The notes under the pieces are model-generated. The model did no database searches, was not told the origin of the DNA, and saw only the letters and a program-made list of their open reading frames with translations. Positions 40,805 through 49,877 of a DNA stretch of 64,000 nucleotides are shown in pieces. The DNA is from Mycobacterium sp. IDR2000157661. GTDB taxonomy: Bacteria; Actinomycetota; Actinomycetes; Mycobacteriales; Mycobacteriaceae. A program made the position numbers and the translations under genes. The stretch spans positions 868,001 to 932,000 of the forward strand of contig NZ_CP081006.1 in assembly GCF_022317005.1 (NCBI RefSeq). Reading direction: 5' to 3'. The number at the start of each line of letters is the position of its first letter. Within the stretch, counting starts at the first letter, position 1.

Positions 40805-41632
40805 CTACGTGACCGGGCGGTACCGCGCCTCGGCGAACGAGAACAGCCCGTAGGCGAACAGTCCGACCGCGATGACCCACAGGACGACCTGGCCCCAGCT
40901 CTGGCCGGCGAGGTCGGACAACAGTCCCGAGAGGCCCTTGACGTTGTTGGGATCGTAGGTCAGGCCCGCGGTCACGAAGAAGAAGCCGACACCGATCGTC
41001 ACCAGGCCGCTGCCCAGATAACCCGCCCGGCCCAGCGCTTCCACCGTCTTACGCTTGTCCTGCTGCAGTGATCCGATGCGCTCCATGAAGCCGCAGTTCA
41101 TCGTGTGCTTGTAGATCTGGTAGGCGCCGAAGCCGATCGCGATCAGGCCGATGATCATCACGATCCACCTGCCGCCGGGCAGGCCCATGATCAACCCGGT
41201 GGCCTGCTGCTGGCCGCCACCGCCGCCGCCACCGGGCACGGCGCCGGCGTTGCCGCCCCAGTTCGCGATCAGGATCGACAGCGAGGCGAGCGCCGCACCG
41301 CTGTACAGCACACCCTTGAACGCGTACTTGGCTCGATCACTGCCCTCGGAGCCCTCGACCGGATCCCCGGCGGCGGCCTGGGTGAACTTCCACACCACCA
41401 ACGCGATCAGCGCGACCGTGAGGGCGATCAGCAGGAACTTGCCGAACGGCGCCTGCGCGACGGTCTGGATGGCGCCCGTCTCGCTGGCCGAACCGCGGTT
41501 GCCCAGTGCGACGTTGATCGCCAGGAAACCCAGCAGCGTGTACAGGGCGCCCTTGCCTATCAGCCCGGTCCGCGCGACTTTCGATCTGATATCTCCTGCA
41601 TGGCCCTGCGCACGGGATGTGGGGCTGCTCAT
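40805..41632 (-). CDS. DUF1206 membrane protein
   Basis: 275 residues, six hydrophobic helices arranged as three repeats of about 70-80 residues, each starting with a polar G-x-x-A/G-KG-type turn (ARTGLIGKGALYTLLG; GRAGYLGSG). A Gly/Gln-rich cytoplasmic loop (GGGGGGGQQQ) divides the first and second repeats. The family is common in mycobacteria; function unknown. A paralogue lies at 59085-59894. Confidence 0.85.
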   Translation of the reverse strand: MSSPTSRAQGHAGDIRSKVARTGLIGKGALYTLLGFLAINVALGNRGSASETGAIQTVAQAPFGKFLLIALTVALIALVVWKFTQAAAGDPVEGSEGSDRAKYAFKGVLYSGAALASLSILIANWGGNAGAVPGGGGGGGQQQATGLIMGLPGGRWIVMIIGLIAIGFGAYQIYKHTMNCGFMERIGSLQQDKRKTVEALGRAGYLGSGLVTIGVGFFFVTAGLTYDPNNVKGLSGLLSDLAGQSWGQVVLWVIAVGLFAYGLFSFAEARYRPVT

Positions 41633-41723
41633 GGGGTACTCGCCTTCGTCTAGTGATCCGCTGTGCCAAGCGATTACCCCATGCGGAGCCGGGCGATACC
41701 TCGAGCGTCAATTTGTTGCGGCC

Positions 41724-43283
41724 TCAGCGATAAACCACGTCGACGCGACGGAACGCCCCCAGCGAGTGGTCGGCGCGGAACGCCTTGTGATCGGACTTGT
41801 TTCGGGCGTCGGCCTCGGTGGCGAACCGCACGATGTCGTCGACGAACAGGTCGTCGATGCCGATGGCGGCCACGATCTCCGGTTCGATGTCCTGGTCGAC
41901 CAGACCCGCCTCGTCGGACAGCGCATGCGCCTGGGCCAGCAGTCCCCCGCACAACTCGGCGTACTCACGCCACTCGCCGAAGGACAGGTCGTCGAGGTCG
42001 ATGTCGTCGCGGAACCACGACCGCTCTCGGACCAGGAAGCTGATGCCCTGGTGTTTGATGCTGCCGTAGAACCGGTCCCCGCTGACCAACTGCACCCGGT
42101 GACCGTGCACCACCCGATCGGCGTCGCCCTCGACGACGTGGTCCGACGGCGGCACCAGTCCCTCCAGCGCCGAGCGACGCGCTTGCTTGAACTCGAGCAG
42201 TAGGTCATCGGTCGCGTCGGCGTTCGGCCCCTCGATCATCACGTAGTAGCGCACCAGGCCGAGCGATGCCGTGCCCTGGCCCCGGCGTTCGGCGACGTCC
42301 TTGACCCGCATCGAACCCGCTCGCTCGGGCACCGACAACTGTGCCTCGCGCACGTACCGGTCGATCAGTTCCTGGAACTCGTCGCGCCTGCTCGAGATCG
42401 GCACCAGCTTCTTGCTGGACTTGAAGCCCCGCTTGGTCTCGTCGTAATACTTCTTGTTCAGCCACTTGGCGCGCCCACCCGACATGGCGTCGTCGATGAG
42501 GTCGGCGATCAGGTCGGGGGCATTGTCCTGCCTGAGATCATCGGCGTCCTCGGGCTGTTCATCGGCGTAGTCCCGGATCTTGGCGACATAGCCGCGGACG
42601 AACGACGCGGCGATCTTGCGCCGCTTGGCGCGCCCGTAGCCGCCGATCTCGTCGCCGGCGATCATGAAGCCGGTGGCCCCCCGTTTGAGGTCCCAGGTGA
42701 ACGGCGCGTAGAACACCTCGTCGAAGTCGTTGATGCCGAAGATCGGCACGTTGTCGACGTTGGGCATCACCCCGAAGTTCTCCGGGTGCACATCGCCTGC
42801 GGCCAGCACCGTGGGCATCCAGGGGTCCTCGCCGACCATGTCGCGGTAGAACAGCAGCGCGGTGCCGCGGAAGAACGAGTATCGGGACTTGGCGAGCTTG
42901 TCGAACTTCTCGAACGCCTCCTCGTTGTGGCGGGCGATGCGGACCGAGTGGTCCTCGCGAATGGTCTGACGGACGTGCACCCGGCGGCCGTCGCCGGTGA
43001 GCATGCGCGGCAGCACCACCATCGCCCCGGCGGCGCGCGCGGTGGCCAGCTCCTGGAACGCCTCCGTGCGGGAACCCGCGGGCCGGTCGGTCGCCGACAC
43101 CCGGCCGCCCGGGTCGGTCTGGTCGGAGCTGTCGGCGGCCTCGGGGCGATCGCCACCGGAACCGTCAGCCACACCGGCGAGCATGTCCATCAGCTCGGCC
43201 TTCGGTGTTCGCGACGTCGCATCCAGGTCGAGCTCCTTGGCTTTGCGATAGAGCTCGTCGCGGGTGGCGTTCTCGATGTCCAT
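41724..43283 (-). CDS. DUF2252 protein with N-terminal SAP/Rho-like segment
   Basis: 519 residues. Residues 1-45 (ATRDELYRKAKELDLDATSR, then LMDMLAGV) resemble a SAP/Rho-N helix-extended-helix. The body has FFRGTALLFYRD, AAGDVHPENFGV and FGINDFDEVFYAPFTWDLKR. These are the aminoglycoside-phosphotransferase-like kinase motifs of DUF2252 (HPxN catalytic-loop and NDFD metal motif). Substrate unknown. It is divergent from the MFS gene at 43401. Confidence 0.85.
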   Translation of the reverse strand: MDIENATRDELYRKAKELDLDATSRTPKAELMDMLAGVADGSGGDRPEAADSSDQTDPGGRVSATDRPAGSRTEAFQELATARAAGAMVVLPRMLTGDGRRVHVRQTIREDHSVRIARHNEEAFEKFDKLAKSRYSFFRGTALLFYRDMVGEDPWMPTVLAAGDVHPENFGVMPNVDNVPIFGINDFDEVFYAPFTWDLKRGATGFMIAGDEIGGYGRAKRRKIAASFVRGYVAKIRDYADEQPEDADDLRQDNAPDLIADLIDDAMSGGRAKWLNKKYYDETKRGFKSSKKLVPISSRRDEFQELIDRYVREAQLSVPERAGSMRVKDVAERRGQGTASLGLVRYYVMIEGPNADATDDLLLEFKQARRSALEGLVPPSDHVVEGDADRVVHGHRVQLVSGDRFYGSIKHQGISFLVRERSWFRDDIDLDDLSFGEWREYAELCGGLLAQAHALSDEAGLVDQDIEPEIVAAIGIDDLFVDDIVRFATEADARNKSDHKAFRADHSLGAFRRVDVVYR

Positions 43284-43400
43284 GCATGACCACTACCCCT
43301 GAACTCGTCGGCGATACCCCTGCGGCGGATCCGTCGAACGCCAGACGCGGACACGTCATTCGGACCGGGCCGACCCGGCACGGCCAGTAGCATCCACCGC

Positions 43401-44912
43401 GTGTCGGTCGCTCCCAGCCAGCAGCGCCAGGTTTCGGGGCTGGCCGCCGCCATGACGATCGTCGCGATGGGGCTCGGCTACGCCATCTCGATCGGCGACC
43501 CGACGAGCATGTCGGCCAACCTGTCCCTGGTCACGGCCGGCCTGCACATCACCGGCTCCACCGCGACCTTCGTCGACAGCCTCGCCACGCTCACCATGGC
43601 CGCCGCCGTGCTGTCCGCCGGCGCCCTCGGCGACCTCTACGGCATGCGCCGGATGTACCTGGTCGGGTTGTCCGGCGCCCTGGCGTTCAACCTGCTGGCC
43701 GCGGCGGCACCCGTGTCGGCGGCGCTGCTCGTCGCCCGCGCCGGAGCTGGCATCACGTTCGCGTTCCTCATCGGACTCTCGCTGGCGATCACGAACGCCG
43801 TCTTCCCGCCGGGCAGGCGGGCCGTGGCGATCGCCTCGTACTTCGGCGTCGGGTACGCCGTCGCGACTCCGATGCCGGCGATCAGCGGCGCGTTGGGCAA
43901 CGCGATCGGCTGGCGTGCCTGCTTCTTGGTGGTGCCGGTGATCGCCGCGATCGGGTTGCTCGTGGTCTGGCGGTTCGTGCCCGAGACCGTGCGCGCGACC
44001 CGGCGGCTGGACCTGGTCGGCATGGGGCTGTTCGCCGTCGCGCTGCTCGGGCTGATCTTCGGCATCTCACGCATCGAGACCGGCATCAACACCGTCGGCC
44101 TGACCGCGATCGCGGTGGGGTTGGCTGCGGGCGCGGCGTTCGTCTGGCAGGAACTGCACACCCGTGACCCCGCGCTGGACATGCGCGTCTTCCGCTCCGG
44201 CCGGTTCAACGCCGCGGTGACCGCGGGCGTGATGTTCAACATCGTGCTCGGCGGCTCGATGGTTCTGCTGGCCTTCTACCTCGTCACGATCCGGCGGGAA
44301 TCGCACGAGCTGTTCGGCCTGCTGCTGATCCCCGCTACCGCGATGGCCGCCGTCGCCGCGACCTCCGCCGGGCCCGCGGCGAACCGGTTCGGTCCGCGCA
44401 CCGTCATGGTGTCCGGTCTCGTGGTGATGCTCGGCGGCCTGCTGATGATGCGCCTGTTGACCCTCGAGACGTCGCGCACGACGGTGTTCATCACCACGGC
44501 GCTCATCGTGGTCGGCGGCGCGCTGGTCACCACACCGCAGGCGACGATCATGATGAGCAGCGCCCCGGCCGACCTCGGCGGCGCGGTGTCAGCGGTCAAG
44601 AGCGCCGTCAACGAGGGCGGCTACTCGCTGGGCCCCGCACTGTTCGCGCTCATCGGCATCAACCTGTTCCTCACCGACAGCGTGCGCAACCTGCGCGACG
44701 CGGACATCACCCGCGCCGAGGCACGCGAGGCGCTGGTGGTGGCCCACAGCGGCCGGGGAGCTCAGATGGTGGATCCGGAGAAGGCCCGGCTGGTGATCGA
44801 GCAGGCGCCCCACACCGCTGTCGACGCGATCCACACCCTCAGCGCCGTCATGGCCGTCGGACCGGTGATCGCGATCATCCTGGCGCTCTGGTTGATCAAG
44901 TCCACCAAGTGA
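43401..44912 (+). CDS. MFS transporter of the DHA2 (EmrB/QacA) type
   Basis: 503 residues from GTG 43401 with about fourteen hydrophobic helices. GALGDLYGMRRMYLVGL is the loop 2-3 motif A (GxLaDrxGrkr). Motif C lies around AVATPMPAISGALG. A ~45-residue soluble loop (NLRDADITRAEAREALVV) precedes the last helix. Family members export drugs or lipophilic compounds with proton antiport. The substrate is unknown; the neighbours give no specific clue. Confidence 0.88.
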   Translation: MSVAPSQQRQVSGLAAAMTIVAMGLGYAISIGDPTSMSANLSLVTAGLHITGSTATFVDSLATLTMAAAVLSAGALGDLYGMRRMYLVGLSGALAFNLLAAAAPVSAALLVARAGAGITFAFLIGLSLAITNAVFPPGRRAVAIASYFGVGYAVATPMPAISGALGNAIGWRACFLVVPVIAAIGLLVVWRFVPETVRATRRLDLVGMGLFAVALLGLIFGISRIETGINTVGLTAIAVGLAAGAAFVWQELHTRDPALDMRVFRSGRFNAAVTAGVMFNIVLGGSMVLLAFYLVTIRRESHELFGLLLIPATAMAAVAATSAGPAANRFGPRTVMVSGLVVMLGGLLMMRLLTLETSRTTVFITTALIVVGGALVTTPQATIMMSSAPADLGGAVSAVKSAVNEGGYSLGPALFALIGINLFLTDSVRNLRDADITRAEAREALVVAHSGRGAQMVDPEKARLVIEQAPHTAVDAIHTLSAVMAVGPVIAIILALWLIKSTK

Positions 44913-44919
44913 TTCGGGC

Positions 44920-46311
44920 TCAGCGACCGCTGCCGCCCAGCAGTTCCGCCAGCTCGGCCTTGAAGCGATCAGCGAGGTCCCACAGGTCCCTGACCAGCGT
45001 CCCGCACGAGATGATGCCCACGTTTAGCCTGCCGCTCAGCGACATCACCGTGATGTTCAGACCCGAGCCGTGAAAGATCGGGCCGAGCGGATACAGAGCC
45101 TGGATTTCGGCGCCCACCGCATACAGCGGGGTATCCGGTCCCGCCACGTTCGAGATGATCACGTTGTGGATCGCTGTGCGCTTCAACGGGGTGTGCGACA
45201 ACACCTCCAACGCCGCGCCGAACAACGCGGGCGGCATCGCTTGCGTCAGGTCGCCCATCAATGTCGGGGCCAGCGATGCACTGTGTTCCTTCGCGCGCGA
45301 ATCGGATGCGGCGATAACGCGTAGTCGCTCCACCGGGTCTTCGATATCCGTCTGCAGATTGCAGAACATGCCCGAGAGCTGATTGCGTCCCGGTCGATCG
45401 GACTTGTCGTGCACCGACGCCGGCACCACCGCGATCAGTGGCTTGTCGGGCAACTCTGAGCGGTCGGCGAGGTACCCGCGCAATGCGCCGGCGCACAACG
45501 CCATCACCACGTCGTTGACCTTGACGCCGAACTCGTTCTTGACTCGTTTGACGTCGTCCATCTCCAGTTGCGCCAACGCGATGGTGCGGTCGGCGGTGAT
45601 CTCTGCGTTGAACACCGTTGCCGGGGCTTTGAAGGGCGCGGCCATCGCCGTGCCGCTGCGGGCACGGCTGATGGTGTTGACGATCGTCGACATCGTCTCG
45701 GGCACCACCCTCACCAGCTGCCACGGACGAGTGAGGGCCCGCATCAGCCCCCCGCCGGCTATCTCCAACGGCGTCGCGCCTCCGGGCCCGTCCACCGAAT
45801 CGGGTGGCGGGGCGTCCGGCACCACGTCACACAGCTGACTGAGCAGGTTGGCGGCCGACACCCCGTCCACCGCGGCGTGGTGCACCTTGATCATGAGGCC
45901 GATCGGGCCATCCCGCTGCGGGTCCGTGCCGCCGACGCCCTCGATGACCCACATCTCCCACAGCGGCTTGCTGCGGTCCAGCGGAACCGACGCGATACGT
46001 CCGCACACATCGGCCAGTTCCTGGCGCCCTCCCGGCGTCGGCAGGGCGATGCGACGCAGATGGAAGGACAAGTCCAGGTCCTGGTCCTCGACCCACACCG
46101 GATGGTCGAGGTTGAGCTGGCTGTCGGCGAGCTTGGCCCTCAACTCCGGCAGCGCCCGCAGACGTGACGCCAGATGGTCGTGTAACCGGTCGAAGCTGTA
46201 TCCGCCGGGAATCGTCGTCGTGTCCAACTCGGCGATCGAACACACATGCAGGGGCACGGCCGCCGACTCGCTGTACAGCATGCTCGCGTCGAAACCGCTC
46301 AGCCGTTCCAT
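44920..46311 (-). CDS. WS/DGAT wax-ester synthase / diacylglycerol acyltransferase
   Basis: 463 residues. KVHHAAVDGVSAA carries the catalytic HHxxxDG motif at about residue 140, and the C-terminal half has the family's NVIISNVAGP and PLGPIFHGSGLNITVMS blocks. The enzyme esterifies acyl-CoA to diacylglycerol or fatty alcohol for storage lipid. Mycobacteria carry many paralogues, so I give no number. MERLSGFDASMLY is the expected N-terminus, supporting the start at 46311. Confidence 0.93.
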   Translation of the reverse strand: MERLSGFDASMLYSESAAVPLHVCSIAELDTTTIPGGYSFDRLHDHLASRLRALPELRAKLADSQLNLDHPVWVEDQDLDLSFHLRRIALPTPGGRQELADVCGRIASVPLDRSKPLWEMWVIEGVGGTDPQRDGPIGLMIKVHHAAVDGVSAANLLSQLCDVVPDAPPPDSVDGPGGATPLEIAGGGLMRALTRPWQLVRVVPETMSTIVNTISRARSGTAMAAPFKAPATVFNAEITADRTIALAQLEMDDVKRVKNEFGVKVNDVVMALCAGALRGYLADRSELPDKPLIAVVPASVHDKSDRPGRNQLSGMFCNLQTDIEDPVERLRVIAASDSRAKEHSASLAPTLMGDLTQAMPPALFGAALEVLSHTPLKRTAIHNVIISNVAGPDTPLYAVGAEIQALYPLGPIFHGSGLNITVMSLSGRLNVGIISCGTLVRDLWDLADRFKAELAELLGGSGR

Positions 46312-46397
46312 CCGCCTGACGTACCCGCAACGATGTGGACGTCAAACGAAGGATTCATCCGCTGAGCGCAATGCCGCGAGGTTCTCGATCGCTCCGA

Positions 46398-46859
46398 TCA
46401 GTCTGAATCGGCGGTGCTCGGCACGTGCCGCTTGACCGTTTCGTCCATCATTTCCTTGAGTGCGGGTAGTTCGTCGAGCAATCGCGCAAGGTCGTCACGA
46501 TCGACATGCAACACCTCGGCCTGCCCCGTCGTCGTCACGGTGGCATTCCGCAGTTTTCCGCGTTGCAGTGCAGACTCCCCGATGACCTCTCCTGGGCCGA
46601 CGACCGCGATGCGGTCGTTTCCGACATAGACGCCCGCCTCGCCGCTGAGCAGGATGTAGCAGGCGTCCGACACAGTGTGCTGACGGATCAGCGGCCACGG
46701 GCCGGAGGTCGAGGTGCGGTGCGCCGCCTGCGCCAGGCGCTTGAGGTCCTGTTCGGAGAACCTCGCGAAGTTGTCGAATTCGCGCAGGCGGCGGGCGTCT
46801 TCCTCGATCTCTTGTGCCCGGGCCTGCCGGCTGTTGCGAGCGTGCTTGCGGTTGTCCAC
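46398..46859 (-). CDS. Cyclic-nucleotide-binding-domain protein
   Basis: 153 residues from GTG 46859 (GGGGA nine bases upstream; TTG 46877 is the alternative). One cNMP fold: SDACYILLSGEAGVYVGN, then VVGPGEVIGESALQ, where GE-x-x-G-E-x-A-L-x matches the phosphate-binding cassette, although the usual Arg is replaced (LQRGKLRNATV). There is no HTH, so it is not a CRP regulator. It may be a regulatory subunit or degenerate sensor. Confidence 0.8.
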   Translation of the reverse strand: MDNRKHARNSRQARAQEIEEDARRLREFDNFARFSEQDLKRLAQAAHRTSTSGPWPLIRQHTVSDACYILLSGEAGVYVGNDRIAVVGPGEVIGESALQRGKLRNATVTTTGQAEVLHVDRDDLARLLDELPALKEMMDETVKRHVPSTADSD

Positions 46860-47028
46860 GGTAGATCCCCGATCCAAGAGGTTGCCCTGTTTCGGAAGAG
46901 TAACGCCCGAGCCTCGTGTGCAGACGGAAATGTCAGGACCAGTTCCACGACGATCACACCGGCCGCCGTCGCGTCGGCGGTGTGCCCATTCTCCCGTGTC
47001 GGCGCGCGCGGTGTCTCATCCTGAAGGC

Positions 47029-48276
47029 ATGGTGACCCCGAACCTGCCGCTGGGCTTCGACTTCACCGATCCGGACATCTACGCGCAACGACTGCCGATG
47101 GAGGAGTTCGCCGAGTTGCGGCGGGCAGCGCCGATCTGGTGGAACGAGCAGGACCCTGACGTCGGCGGGTTCGGTGATGGCGGCTACTGGGTGGTGACCA
47201 AGCACCGCGACGTACGTGAGGTGTCGCTGCGCGCCGACGTGTTCTCGTCGTCGGAGAAATCCGTGGTGCCGCGGTACCCGGTGACCGGCGGCGGCGGCCA
47301 GATCGAGGCGGGCCGGGCGTCGATGATCATGATGGACGACCCCGAGCACTCGCGGTTGCGCAAGATCGTCTCCCGCGGCTTCACGCCCCGCGCCGTGGAG
47401 CGGTTGCGCGGCGAGCTCGGCGATCGGGCGCAGCAGATCGCCGCTGAGGCGGCCGCCGAGGGGTCCGGTGACTTCGTCCTGCAGGTCGCCCGCGAGCTTC
47501 CGCTGCAGGCCATCGCCGGGTTGCTCGGCGTGCCGCAGCAGGACCGAGAAAAGCTGTTCGACTGGTCGAACCGGATGATCGGCGCCGACGACCCCGAATT
47601 CGCCGACTACGACTCGCTGGCTTCGGCGGGCGAGATGATGTGGTACGCCATGCAGTTGGCGCAGCGCAAAGCCGGGGACCCAGGACCAACAGATCGTGAC
47701 ATCGTCAGCACACTGATCGATGCCGACGCCGACGGTCAGCTCAGCGACGCGGAATTCGGCATGTTCGTGGTGACACTGGCGATCGCGGGCAACGAGACCA
47801 GCCGCAACTCGATCACCCAGGGCATGATGGCGTTCGCCGAGTTCGGTGACCAGTGGGAGCTGTTCAAGGCGCAGCGGCCCAAGACCGCCGCCGACGAGAT
47901 CATCCGATGGGCGTCGCCGATCACCGCGTTCCAGCGGACGGCGTTGGCCGACACCGAACTGTCCGGGGTCCCGATCAAGAAGGGGCAGCGACTGGTGCTG
48001 TTCTACCGGTCGGCGAACTTCGACGAGGACGTCTTCGAGAAACCGCACTCATTCGACATCCTGCGCACCCCCAACCCGCATCTCGGGTTCGGTGGCACCG
48101 GCGCGCACTACTGCATCGGCGCGAACCTCGCGCGGATGACGATCGACCTGATGTTCAACGCGATCGCCGACCACCTGCCCGATCTACGCCCGGTGTCGAC
48201 CCCCGAGCGGTTGCGGTCGAGCATGATCAACGGGATCAAGCACTGGCAGGTCGACTACGGAACGCGGCGGGGCTGA
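47029..48276 (+). CDS. Cytochrome P450, CYP125-like
   Basis: 415 residues. I-helix AGNETSRNSIT, ExxR in ADEIIRWASP, and heme-binding FGGTGAHYCIG with the Cys ligand. The N-terminus (LPLGFDFTDPDIYAQRLPME, then APIWWNEQ) and the SFDIL...NPHLGFGGTGAHYC region agree closely with CYP125, the cholesterol C26/27-monooxygenase, as I remember it. No kstR-regulon genes lie beside it, so this is probably a paralogue rather than the kst-cluster enzyme. ATG 47029 or GTG 47032 could be the start; GAAGG suits the latter. Confidence 0.88.
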   Translation: MVTPNLPLGFDFTDPDIYAQRLPMEEFAELRRAAPIWWNEQDPDVGGFGDGGYWVVTKHRDVREVSLRADVFSSSEKSVVPRYPVTGGGGQIEAGRASMIMMDDPEHSRLRKIVSRGFTPRAVERLRGELGDRAQQIAAEAAAEGSGDFVLQVARELPLQAIAGLLGVPQQDREKLFDWSNRMIGADDPEFADYDSLASAGEMMWYAMQLAQRKAGDPGPTDRDIVSTLIDADADGQLSDAEFGMFVVTLAIAGNETSRNSITQGMMAFAEFGDQWELFKAQRPKTAADEIIRWASPITAFQRTALADTELSGVPIKKGQRLVLFYRSANFDEDVFEKPHSFDILRTPNPHLGFGGTGAHYCIGANLARMTIDLMFNAIADHLPDLRPVSTPERLRSSMINGIKHWQVDYGTRRG

Positions 48277-48309
48277 CACCGGCCGATCCGACGGTCTGGA
48301 CCGCGGCGC

Positions 48310-49506
48310 TCAGCGCCGAATTCGCCCGGCCCGAGCGCGAAGCGCCGTCTGCAACCCGACAATCCGGCCGCCAGGTCGCGTCACCGGGCGGGAGTCGGAG
48401 CCGAACTTCCGCTCCGAGGCAGTCTCGGGGGCGTCGTCGGAGGTGGCCGTGAGCATTCCGTCGGGCAAGGCAAGCTTGTGCACGGTCCGCAGCGTCAAAA
48501 GGTATTGGCGCACAAGCGAGCCGCTGGTGTACGGCAGGTCGTACTTTTCACACAGCGCCCGTACGCGGACGGCGATCTGCGCGTACCGGTTGCTCGGCAG
48601 GTCCGGAAACATGTGGTGTTCGATCTGATAGCAGAGGTTGCCGCTGGCGAAGGCCAGCACGGGTCCGGCGTCGAAGTTCGCAGCTCCCAACATCTGACGC
48701 AGATACCACTCCGCACGGGTTTCCTCATCGAGGACGTCCGCGGTGAATTTCTCTGCGCCGTCGGGGAAATGCCCGCAGAAGATGACCATGTAGGCCCAGA
48801 TGTTGCGGGACAGGTTCGCCACCGCGTTCGCGGCCAGGGTCCTGCGCCAGCGAGACCGGCTCAGCGCCGGGAACACCACGTAGTCCTTGACCGCCTGCCT
48901 GGCTACCTTCACCATCAGGGCTTTCACCTCGGCCGTCATCCCCTGGCCCCGCTTCAGCTCGACGTCGTGCAGGGCGATGCCCCACTCGAATGTCGCGGCG
49001 AGGAACAGATTCTGCAGCGGCTGCAGAAGATGCCGAGGTCGCCACGGCTGATCTCGGGTCATTCGCATGACCCCGAAGCCGAGATCCTCGTCCATGCCGA
49101 GAACGTTGCTGAAGACGTGATGCTGGTAGTTGTGGGCGTGCCTCCACTGCGACGAGAGCCCGGCCATGTCCCACTCCCACGTGCTCGAGTGGATCTCGGG
49201 ATCATTCATCCAATCCCATTGACCGTGGCTCACATTGTGGCCGATCTCCATGTTCTCGATGCTCTTGGCCACCGCCAGCGCGGCGGTGCCGACCAGCCAT
49301 CCGGGGCGTGACCGGGTACCGGCGATGAGAAGTCGCGCCGCGACTTCCAGCATTCGTTGAAAACGGATCGTGCGTTGAATGTATGCCGCGTCGCCGGTGC
49401 CGAGGCTCTCCTCGATGTCTCGCCGTATTCCGTCCAATTCGTAGCCGAGTGCCTCGATGTCCGCCTCACCCAGATGTGCGTAGGCAGCGATATCGGCGAT
49501 TGCCAT
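48310..49506 (-). CDS. desA3: Membrane acyl-CoA/fatty-acid desaturase, DesA3-like
   Basis: 398 residues with the three histidine boxes of front-end-type membrane desaturases: HNVSHGQWDW, HNYQHHVFSN and QIEHHMFPD, which bind the di-iron centre. The family introduces a Delta-9 or related double bond in stearoyl-CoA. In M. tuberculosis desA3 lies near ppk2, and ppk2 is also in this window, 10 kb away, but the intervening genes differ. The symbol is by family resemblance. Confidence 0.85.
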   Translation of the reverse strand: MAIADIAAYAHLGEADIEALGYELDGIRRDIEESLGTGDAAYIQRTIRFQRMLEVAARLLIAGTRSRPGWLVGTAALAVAKSIENMEIGHNVSHGQWDWMNDPEIHSSTWEWDMAGLSSQWRHAHNYQHHVFSNVLGMDEDLGFGVMRMTRDQPWRPRHLLQPLQNLFLAATFEWGIALHDVELKRGQGMTAEVKALMVKVARQAVKDYVVFPALSRSRWRRTLAANAVANLSRNIWAYMVIFCGHFPDGAEKFTADVLDEETRAEWYLRQMLGAANFDAGPVLAFASGNLCYQIEHHMFPDLPSNRYAQIAVRVRALCEKYDLPYTSGSLVRQYLLTLRTVHKLALPDGMLTATSDDAPETASERKFGSDSRPVTRPGGRIVGLQTALRARAGRIRR

Positions 49507-49736
49507 GAGATGTCCTGGTCGATCCGGCCGTGCTGGCGAAAGATGGGCTCGTGCGAGAACCCGCGGTGAGCGGACGACCGGTCGAGACGAAGGTGACGAC
49601 GAAAGCGCGTCGGCGTTACCTTCACTGTACGTGGTACGGCGCGAGTGCCGGCCTCGCTTCGTCAGGCGGCTCAGGCCTGCCGGAGTAGAGTCGGGGGATC
49701 GGGACCACCCAGGCCCCCACGAGCAAGGGGTCAGCG

Positions 49737-49877
49737 ATGTCTGACAAGTCCCCCCGGCACACGATGACCAAGAAGTCCGGCAAGTCCCTCAAGGAAAAGC
49801 GCGCCGTCAAGCATGCCAAGCAGCAGGCTGCCCGGGTCTCGTCGACCGAGGCTTTGCTCCATGTCAAGAAGCGCTGA
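49737..49877 (+). CDS. 46-residue basic protein
   Basis: ATG 49737 to TGA 49875-49877: a Lys/Arg-rich peptide (TKKSGKSLKEKRAVKHAKQQ, then STEALLHVKKR) with no membrane segment. Such short basic proteins are annotated across mycobacteria without function. CAAGGGG precedes the ATG by a few bases. Its last 17 bases overlap the start of the next gene, so the two are coupled. Confidence 0.65.
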   Translation: MSDKSPRHTMTKKSGKSLKEKRAVKHAKQQAARVSSTEALLHVKKR

